Source of the DNA: an uncultured Prevotellaceae bacterium
GTDB lineage: Bacteria; Bacteroidota; Bacteroidia; Bacteroidales; Bacteroidaceae
Direction of reading: 5' to 3'
NCBI GenBank assembly: GCA_947166345.1
Contig: CAMVDU010000017.1
Coordinates: forward strand, 1 to 51,982
DNA length: 51,982 nt
Shown: piece by piece, positions 46,877 through 51,982 of the stretch
Position numbering within the stretch: the first letter of the stretch is position 1
Layout: each line of letters opens with the position of its first letter
Made by a program: the position numbers and the translations under genes
Notes under the pieces: generated by a model
What the model saw: the letters and a program-made list of their open reading frames with translations, nothing else
Told to the model about the DNA's origin: nothing
Database searches by the model: none

Positions 46877-47500
46877 TTATTTCACACGAGGTCCGAAGTC
46901 AATAATGACTGGATAGCCAAAGAAGCCATCAACCATCGTGGCAATGTACGTACCGTGTAGCTGCAGCTTGTCGAAATATGGCTGCTTGAGGCTGCCCGAC
47001 TGAAGGAATACTCTCCCGTCGTCAACCGTCTTCACCGCCACCTTATAGCTGACGTCATCTTTTTTCCTGTCATCACTCTGCTCTTTTTTTATCTCATGGG
47101 TCTCTATGGTGACAAGCCTCTGGTAGGTATTGTCCTTATTGGCCAGGCGGAAGTTCATGTATTCCACGCTGGCTCCCATGAGGATGCCCAGGAAAAGGCC
47201 GATGACAAAGCCGACAATGAGTGTTGCAGCACGCGTGGGACGCAAGCTGAACAAACGGTAGGCTCCGCATCCGATGATGGTACCCACAATCACACCTATC
47301 CCTGCAAACAGCAGGCGCGATGTGCCCTCAATGAGTGTGAAGCATTGATGAATGCCGTTGTCAAAGATCACCGTAACCAGAGGTACCATCAAGACCGCCA
47401 CCACGATTGCTATTGAAAGAATGCGGCGTGTCCGCGGGTTGTTGAGCATTCGCTCTTTCTTTAATTCCCGCTCGGTCAGTATCTCTGATTCTTCATTCAT
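46877..47500 (-). CDS. predicted membrane protein in the arginine operon
   Basis: 207 residues from the ATG at 47500, 20 bp after argC. Three hydrophobic segments (about 26-45, 62-81 and 90-112, with GIGVIVGTIIGCGAYRLF and VGFVIGLFLGILMGA) are followed by a soluble C-terminal domain of about 95 residues. An alternative longer start at 47545 would overlap argC. I do not recognise the family; it may be carried along or may link arginine genes to transport. Confidence 0.72.
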   Translation of the reverse strand: MNEESEILTERELKKERMLNNPRTRRILSIAIVVAVLMVPLVTVIFDNGIHQCFTLIEGTSRLLFAGIGVIVGTIIGCGAYRLFSLRPTRAATLIVGFVIGLFLGILMGASVEYMNFRLANKDNTYQRLVTIETHEIKKEQSDDRKKDDVSYKVAVKTVDDGRVFLQSGSLKQPYFDKLQLHGTYIATMVDGFFGYPVIIDFGPRVK

Positions 47501-47520
47501 AGACTTGAGGGGCCCGATTC

Positions 47521-48486
47521 TCAGAAGGCGCTTGCCTTGAGGCACAGACCTATTGTCTCGTTGAGTCCAAACATGATATTCATATTCTGAACAGCCTGTC
47601 CTACGGCACCCTTCAACAGATTGTCGATGCAGGAAATCATGAGGAGCTGGTCCTCGTACTTCTCTACATAAACCACAGCCTTATTGGTGTTGACCACCTG
47701 CTTCATATCGGGACTCTTGGTCGTGAAGTGTGTAAAGGCCGCATCGCGGTAGTAGTCAGCATAGATCTGCTGCACCTCCTCGATGGACTTGTCGCACTTG
47801 GCATAGGCGGTCACGAAGATGCCCCTTGCGAAACAGCCTCGCTGAGGGATGAACAGTACGCGTCCGTCATAACCTGGGCACAGCTCCTGCACCGTCTGGT
47901 TAATCTCCAGCAGGTGCTGATGGGTGAAGGTCTTATAGACAGAAATATTGTCGTTGCGCCACGAGAAATGAGTGGTGGCACCAGGCTTCTGACCAGCTCC
48001 CGTGCTACCCGTGATGCCGTTCACGTGGATATCGCCGCTGATGATGCCTGCCTTCAGAGCCGGCAACATTGCCAACTGGATGCAGGTGGCAAAACAACCT
48101 GGATTAGCCAGATGCTGACAGTCGGCTATGAGGTCCTTATGCGTCTCGGGCAGACCGTAGATATAATCGTGGTCACCCTTGATGCGGAAGTCCTGCGCCA
48201 AGTCGATGATCTTCACGTTCTCAGGAATGGTGTGTTCCTTCAAGAAGGTCGCGCTCTTGCCGTGACCAAAGCAGAAGAACACCACATCAACCTGGTCGAA
48301 AGGCATCTCATCGGTAAAGCGCAGCTCGGTCTCTCCGAGCAGACCCTCGTGGACGTCCGAAACCAGATTGCCGGCATTGCTCTCGCTATTGGCAAAGACA
48401 ATCTCTGCCTGCGGGTGGTTGATCAGCAAACGGATAAGTTCACCACCCGTATAGCCTGCAGCACCAAGGATTCCAACTTTAATCAT
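47521..48486 (-). CDS. argC: N-acyl-gamma-glutamyl-phosphate reductase
   Basis: 321 residues. The NADP loop is GILGAAGYTGGELIRLL (6-22) and the nucleophile is Cys131 in ANPGCFATCIQLA. It reduces acylglutamyl phosphate to the semialdehyde used by ArgD. A run of 7-bp repeats separates it from argG. Confidence 0.96.
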   Translation of the reverse strand: MIKVGILGAAGYTGGELIRLLINHPQAEIVFANSESNAGNLVSDVHEGLLGETELRFTDEMPFDQVDVVFFCFGHGKSATFLKEHTIPENVKIIDLAQDFRIKGDHDYIYGLPETHKDLIADCQHLANPGCFATCIQLAMLPALKAGIISGDIHVNGITGSTGAGQKPGATTHFSWRNDNISVYKTFTHQHLLEINQTVQELCPGYDGRVLFIPQRGCFARGIFVTAYAKCDKSIEEVQQIYADYYRDAAFTHFTTKSPDMKQVVNTNKAVVYVEKYEDQLLMISCIDNLLKGAVGQAVQNMNIMFGLNETIGLCLKASAF

Positions 48487-48503
48487 ATAGCGGTAGCAAA
48501 TTA

Positions 48504-48534
48504 TTCACTTTTCACTTTTCACTATTCACTTTTA
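48504..48534 (-). repeat. 7-bp tandem repeat starting on the argG stop codon
   Basis: On the operon strand the units are AAAGTGA, ATAGTGA, AAAGTGA and AAAGTGA, directly after the TAA of argG. Because the period is 7, the TGA in the units falls in all three frames. The gap to argC is otherwise short. Confidence 0.75.
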
Positions 48535-49728
48535 CCTTTTCTCGTCTTTGTGGATGCCGTAATAGACACGCAGCGGCGTACTCGACACCTTGATGAAGCC
48601 CTTGGCCTCGTCAGCGGTCCAACCCGTCTGGGTCTCGCCATATTCGCCGAGCTTCGACTTCGTGAGATCGTTGTCACTGTCGATACCCACAGTCTCAAAA
48701 CCGTAGGGACGCAACTTCAGGATAGCGGTACCTGTAACGTTACGCTGTGACGACTGGAGCATAGCCTCGATATCGGGCATCACGGGCTCCAGATACTGAC
48801 TCTCGTGCAGGAACATGCCGTACCAGTTGGCCACCTGATCCTTCCAGTACTGCTGCCACTTGGAGAGTGTCGATTTCTCCAGCAGACGGTGAGCCTCGAT
48901 GATGAGCTTGGGAGCGGCAGCCTCGAAGCCTACGCGTCCCTTGATGCCGATGATGGTGTCGCCCACGTTGCAGTCGCGACCGATGGCAAACGAAGCGCCA
49001 ATCTCCTCGATCTTCTGGATGGCCTTCACCTTGTCGTCGAACTTCTCGCCGTTGACAGCCACAATCTCGCCCTTCTCGAACTGTATCTTCAGCAGCTGCT
49101 CGTCCTTCTGCGTAGCGTGCTTCAGATAGGCCTCCTCAGGCAGACCCTGTGTGGGGTCGAGCAACTCGCCACCACAGATACTGGTGCCCCAGATGCCTAC
49201 GTTGTAAGAATATTTCAGCTTGGTGAAATCAGCAAAGAAACCGTGCTCGTTCAGATAGTCAACCTCCTCCTTACGCGTCAGTTTCTCATCGCGGGTCAGC
49301 GTGATGATCTCCACACCAGGAGCCATTACCAGGAAGGTCATATCGAAACGTATCTGGTCGTTGCCGGCACCCGTAGAGCCGTGGGCAATGGCATCGGCCT
49401 TCACCTCGTTGGCATAGCGGGCAATGGCGATGGCCTGGAAGATGCGCTCGCTACTGACCGAGATGGGATAGCAGTTGTTGCGCAGCACGTTGCCGAAGAT
49501 CATGAAGCGCAGCGACTTCTCGTAGTACTCCTGCGTCACGTCGAGCGTGGCATACTTCACGGCACCCAACTTGTAGGCGTTCTCTTCGTTCTTCTTCAGC
49601 TGCTCAGCGCTGAAACCGCCCGTATTGGCACAGACGGCATGTACTTCGTTGCCCTCCTGGGCCAGACGCATCACGGTATAACTGGTATCAAGGCCACCAG
49701 AATAGGCCACAACTATCTTCTTGCTCAT
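48532..49728 (-). CDS. argG: argininosuccinate synthase
   Basis: 398 residues. The P-loop is VVAYSGGLDTSYTVM (5-19), with HGSTGAGNDQIRFD and TLTRDEKLTRKEEV as further substrate-site motifs. It condenses citrulline and aspartate with ATP. It starts after a hairpin in the 48-bp gap following the GNAT gene. argF-like and argH genes are not in the window. Confidence 0.96.
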   Translation of the reverse strand: MSKKIVVAYSGGLDTSYTVMRLAQEGNEVHAVCANTGGFSAEQLKKNEENAYKLGAVKYATLDVTQEYYEKSLRFMIFGNVLRNNCYPISVSSERIFQAIAIARYANEVKADAIAHGSTGAGNDQIRFDMTFLVMAPGVEIITLTRDEKLTRKEEVDYLNEHGFFADFTKLKYSYNVGIWGTSICGGELLDPTQGLPEEAYLKHATQKDEQLLKIQFEKGEIVAVNGEKFDDKVKAIQKIEEIGASFAIGRDCNVGDTIIGIKGRVGFEAAAPKLIIEAHRLLEKSTLSKWQQYWKDQVANWYGMFLHESQYLEPVMPDIEAMLQSSQRNVTGTAILKLRPYGFETVGIDSDNDLTKSKLGEYGETQTGWTADEAKGFIKVSSTPLRVYYGIHKDEKR

Positions 49729-49742
49729 ATTTTTCCTTGTTT

Positions 49743-49777
49743 AAGTACACAAAAGGGACGGTTCTTTTTGTGTACTT
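49743..49777. repeat. REP-like hairpin between the GNAT gene and argG
   Basis: AAGTACACAAAA (49743-49754) and TTTTGTGTACTT (49766-49777) form a perfect 12-bp stem with the 11-nt loop GGGACGGTTCT. The element reaches the first base of the GNAT stop codon. The loop core is one I associate with short dispersed hairpins in unrelated bacteria, but this is from memory. On the operon strand it could also slow polymerase or protect mRNA ends. Confidence 0.7.
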
Positions 49778-50403
49778 TATTTCTTGATTCTGAATATTTT
49801 GTTGAAAAAGTTCTTGACTGCCATCACATAGGGAGCCAGGCGCGACGGCTTCTTCTCCGTATTCTCGTCGGCGGGATCGTAAAGCATACCATAGCACAGG
49901 CACACCCTGCGGTTGTTACGCTGCAGCACGTCGTAGTTCACACAACCCTGACAGCCCTGCCAGAACTCGTCGTCCTGAGTCAGCTCGTTCAACGTCACGG
50001 GCTTGTAGCCCATGCGAGTGTTCAGCTTCATCACGGGCAGCGAGGTAGTGATACTGAATATCTTTGCAAAGGGGAAACGCTCGCGGGCCAGCTGAAACGT
50101 CTGCTCCTTGATACGTGCAGCCACGCCCAATCGTCGGTATTCGGGGTCAACAATCAGTCCACTCGTAGCCACGAAGTCGCCGTGACTCCAACTCTCAATG
50201 TAACTGAATCCCACCAAACGCTCGCCATCGAGGGCAATGACGGCCTTGCCGCCAGTCATCTTCGATGCGATGTAAGAAGGTTCACGCTTGGCAATACCAG
50301 TATTGCGCTGTTTTGCCGATTCAAAGATTAGTCGGCAAATCTGCTCTGCATACTTTACATGCGTTTCGTCTGCTTTTTGAATAACGATATCCTTTGCATC
50401 CAT
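49777..50403 (-). CDS. GNAT acyltransferase, candidate N-acylglutamate synthase (ArgA substitute)
   Basis: 208 residues with a GNAT core: VIALDGERLVGFSYIESW, then TSGLIVDPEYRRLGVAARIKEQ (the CoA-binding motif A, RRLGVA) and KLNTRMGYKPVT. The C-terminal part is unusual in being cysteine-rich (WQGCQGCVNYD, RRVCLCYGM). It is the first gene of the arginine operon. In Bacteroides a GNAT gene in this position, beside argG, has been assigned by genetic data as the acylglutamate synthase; I infer the same here. No classical argA or argJ is in the window. Confidence 0.78.
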   Translation of the reverse strand: MDAKDIVIQKADETHVKYAEQICRLIFESAKQRNTGIAKREPSYIASKMTGGKAVIALDGERLVGFSYIESWSHGDFVATSGLIVDPEYRRLGVAARIKEQTFQLARERFPFAKIFSITTSLPVMKLNTRMGYKPVTLNELTQDDEFWQGCQGCVNYDVLQRNNRRVCLCYGMLYDPADENTEKKPSRLAPYVMAVKNFFNKIFRIKK

Positions 50404-50419
50404 TTTACCTTAGTTTATA

Positions 50420-50429
50420 ACTGTACAGT
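50420..50429. promoter_or_regulatory. palindrome in the leader of the arg-pro-his operon
   Basis: ACTGTACAGT is a perfect 10-bp palindrome 16 bp before the GNAT start and downstream of the -7 box, a place where a repressor would act. It does not match the E. coli ARG box, and no regulator gene is adjacent. Confidence 0.35.
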
Positions 50430-50449
50430 ATATATTAAAAATTAGAGTG

Positions 50450-50480
50450 CAAAGGTCGGCATTTTCTTTCAATTACACAA
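50450..50480 (-). promoter_or_regulatory. promoter of the arg-pro-his operon
   Basis: On the reverse strand TTG (50478-50480), 20 bp, GACCTTTG (50450-50457). It matches the consensus except for the first T, so it may be weaker. No other promoter is clear over the next 13 kb of tightly packed genes. Confidence 0.55.
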
Positions 50481-50557
50481 ATTTTTCGCTATAAATAATT
50501 GAAAAATTCAGCGAAAAAGCGCCCAACGCTTACCAATCGTCACTTTTTTAAAACGCT

Positions 50558-50783
50558 CTTTGCGTCTCGTTGCAACATAAAGTGGGTCACTTGGCAACAC
50601 GAAGCGAGACATTCAGCAACACGAAGTGACTCACTTGGTAACGGAAAGTGCGTCACTTGGCAACACAAGCTGACGCAAAAACAAACCCTTCGACTTAAGT
50701 CAAAAGGTCTTGTGACTTAAGTCAAAAGGTCGTCTGACTTAAGTCAAAAAGGTTTTCGACTTAAGTCAAAAGGTAGCAAAGTG
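50558..50783 (+). repeat. composite 22-bp-period repeat, locus C
   Basis: Four clean 22-bp units of the AAGTGxGTCACTTGG type (50580-50601, 50602-50623, 50624-50645, 50646-50667), one degenerate unit before and one after, lead into four palindromic units (50689-50776) with exact GACTTAAGTC. The end reads AAAAGGTAGCAAAGTG and touches the stop codon of the HU-like gene at 50784. It has the same order and orientation as locus B. Confidence 0.9.
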
Positions 50784-51434
50784 CTATGCAAGGGAATAGA
50801 AAGAGGTACTCCCAACCTTGTCTTCAACCAGGAATGGCGTTGGCTCTGACATCAGGATGCCGAGCCACTTGCGACTCATATAATCAGTCAGGCCGAATTC
50901 GCGTTTCATTTCGCGACAAGTGATGCGTCCATGAGCAGTCAGGTATTTGCTCAAGTCAGCCTCCAAAGCCTCGCGGGTGTACTCCTTCGAGTGCCCCACC
51001 CGTCCGCGGCCTGTAGCGTTTTCGAAATGGGCCTCCTTCTCTTTCAAACTGGTCATAAAGGCTTTGTCGGGTTGGAAAATCACACCCTCAACAGCCAGAT
51101 CGTTGCCTGTGATATCCTTTGGATCTGTGAAACTGACAGGCATTGGTTTGCCTTCTTCGTCAGTACGCTCGCGGAAGCCTATCTTCAAGGAGAACGTGCC
51201 TATGCCATCAAGGTGCAAACGCTTGTTGTCCAGCAACGTATCGATAATTTCATCTTTGAGAACAGTCAGGGCCGTTTCCATCGTCTCACGGCGCACCAAG
51301 CTCCTCGTCTTCAGGCCGTTCTCCATCTCTTTGGTATCGACTGTGTCAGAACAGTCCTGCCTCACCTGATAGGTGTCGCGACCCAGATCATCCTTTTTAG
51401 GATTGCGATGAACGCTGAATTTGATTGTTGCCAT
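50784..51434 (-). CDS. HU-like DNA-binding protein with C-terminal winged-helix extension
   Basis: 216 residues. About 1-125 is an HU/IHF-like domain of the long Bacteroidetes type: LVRRETMETALTVLKDEIID, then LDGIGTFSLKIGFRERT. Residues about 145-216 form a second helical domain (TREALEADLSKYLTAHGRIT, CREMKREFGLTDYMSRKWLG) that looks like a winged helix. It is a probable nucleoid-associated protein. It starts 33 bp after the ferredoxin-oxidoreductase gene and so may share its transcript. The repeat array follows its stop directly. Confidence 0.88.
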   Translation of the reverse strand: MATIKFSVHRNPKKDDLGRDTYQVRQDCSDTVDTKEMENGLKTRSLVRRETMETALTVLKDEIIDTLLDNKRLHLDGIGTFSLKIGFRERTDEEGKPMPVSFTDPKDITGNDLAVEGVIFQPDKAFMTSLKEKEAHFENATGRGRVGHSKEYTREALEADLSKYLTAHGRITCREMKREFGLTDYMSRKWLGILMSEPTPFLVEDKVGSTSFYSLA

Positions 51435-51445
51435 ATCAATAGCTC

Positions 51446-51486
51446 TTACTTCACTTCCTTGATATTCTTACTTCACTTCCTCGATA
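51446..51486 (-). repeat. 22-bp tandem duplication around the oxidoreductase stop codon
   Basis: A 19-bp block (TTACTTCACTTCCT then C/T, GATA) occurs at 51446-51464 and 51468-51486, a period of 22 bp. The right copy contains the true C-terminal codons and stop; the left copy is an out-of-gene duplicate in the gap to the HU-like gene. Confidence 0.8.
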
Positions 51487-51982
51487 ATCTTACCACCCTC
51501 CTGAAGGGCTTCGATGTTCAGGGGAATCAGCGAGTGATGACGCTCGGGCAGAGTCTTCTTCAGGGCCTTCTCCACACCGCTGAGACCAACGACGGGACAC
51601 ACCTTGAGCATGCCGCCCAGCACGATCATGTTGAAGATCTTGCCGTTCTTCATCTCGGCAGCCTTGTCCATAGCATCAATCTTATAGACGGTGATGTCCT
51701 TGCGAGTAGGCGGGTTGATGATGCCATAGCTGTCGTAGATAAGAATGCCGCCGGCCTTCACCTTCGGTTCGAACTTCTCCAGCGAGGGCTGGTTGAGCAC
51801 GATGGCGACATCGTACTTAGAGAGGATGGGCGACGAGATGCGGTCGTCGCTGACAATCACAGTCACATTGGCCGTACCGCCACGCTGCTCAGGACCGTAG
51901 GCCGGCATCCAAGTCACCTCTTTATCTTCCATCAGTCCACTATAGGCCAGAATCTTACCCATCGAGAGCACACCCTGACCTC
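51468..51982 (-). CDS. 2-oxoacid:ferredoxin oxidoreductase gamma subunit (partial)
   Basis: At least 171 residues, running off the right edge so the N-terminus is missing. The visible start GQGVLSMGKILAYSGLM is the family's second glycine motif, followed by MPAYGPEQRGGTANVTVIVS and VIVLGGMLK-like sequence (MIVLGGMLKVCPVVG). Proteins like this are the gamma (KorC/PorG) subunit of 2-oxoglutarate or pyruvate ferredoxin oxidoreductase. The GTG at 51971 is internal and should not be taken as the start. Confidence 0.9.
   Translation of the reverse strand, partial: GQGVLSMGKILAYSGLMEDKEVTWMPAYGPEQRGGTANVTVIVSDDRISSPILSKYDVAIVLNQPSLEKFEPKVKAGGILIYDSYGIINPPTRKDITVYKIDAMDKAAEMKNGKIFNMIVLGGMLKVCPVVGLSGVEKALKKTLPERHHSLIPLNIEALQEGGKIIEEVK

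Noticed and set aside
48805..50331. 508-codon open frame opposite argG and the GNAT gene
   Set aside because: It spans two real genes and their gap in antisense; the length comes from codon bias of the coding strand.
50558..50776. Replication-origin iterons
   Set aside because: Three similar copies lie within 40 kb and no rep or dnaA gene or DnaA-box cluster is seen next to them.
1..51982. tRNA genes or riboswitches
   Set aside because: None was recognised by eye in the gaps; a covariance search was not possible, so weak cases could be missed.

Overview
The window comes from a Bacteroidales chromosome, most likely Prevotella or a close Prevotellaceae relative. The left edge is the 5' end of a Prevotella-like 16S rRNA gene. 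The promoters that can be recognised follow the Bacteroidetes pattern (TTG, 19-20 bp, TAnnTTTG), and Shine-Dalgarno sequences are not evident. The gene set also fits: a BspA-type leucine-rich repeat protein, a GH127/GH146-like arabinofuranosidase, a long HU-like protein, an alpha-2-macroglobulin/DUF1573 pair and the Bacteroidetes type of arginine cluster.

Layout. 1-896: start of an rrn operon (minus) with leader and promoter. 897-2234: secreted Sel1-repeat protein with its own promoter. 2339-10663: a minus-strand operon of ten genes (MATE transporter, cytidylate kinase-like protein, YfcE-type phosphoesterase, 65-residue membrane protein, rmlB, purT, fdtA-like, GNAT, fdtB-like, Bax-inhibitor-1-like). 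Its core makes a dTDP-3-amino(acyl)-3,6-dideoxyhexose. 11057-13956: subtilisin-like protease and xseA/xseB. 13953-14657: outer-membrane protein. 14805-18370: ilvE, trmB and a BspA-like LRR protein. 18397-28314: GH127-like enzyme divergent from the alpha-2-macroglobulin/DUF1573 pair. 28369-32317: meaB, ispH, then DUF177-rpmF-fabH. 32318-36070: an AT-richer accessory patch with an antitoxin-like gene, a collapsed PIN toxin, an unknown membrane protein, inverted repeats, a repeat array and a CotH-like protein. 36141: era. 37098-50403: one long minus-strand biosynthetic operon (GNAT acylglutamate synthase candidate, argG, argC, membrane protein, argD, proC, proB, hisB, G, D, C, H, A, F, IE). 50784-51982: HU-like protein and the end of a 2-oxoacid:ferredoxin oxidoreductase gamma subunit.

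Most unusual content. Three intergenic elements of about 200-260 bp (10745-10950, 34310-34571, 50558-50783) are built on a 22-bp period. Each holds exactly four copies of the palindromic decamer GACTTAAGTC plus a series of degenerate AAGTGACGC-type units, and all three lie in the same orientation. I do not recognise this family. Separately, several gene-to-gene gaps carry 7-bp or 9-bp tandem repeats that start on the stop codon of the upstream gene. In two cases the 9-bp units repeat stop codons in the reading frame of that gene. Two short REP-like hairpins (6741-6767, 49743-49777) also sit inside operons.

All calls are by reading the sequence and its translations; no database search was run.
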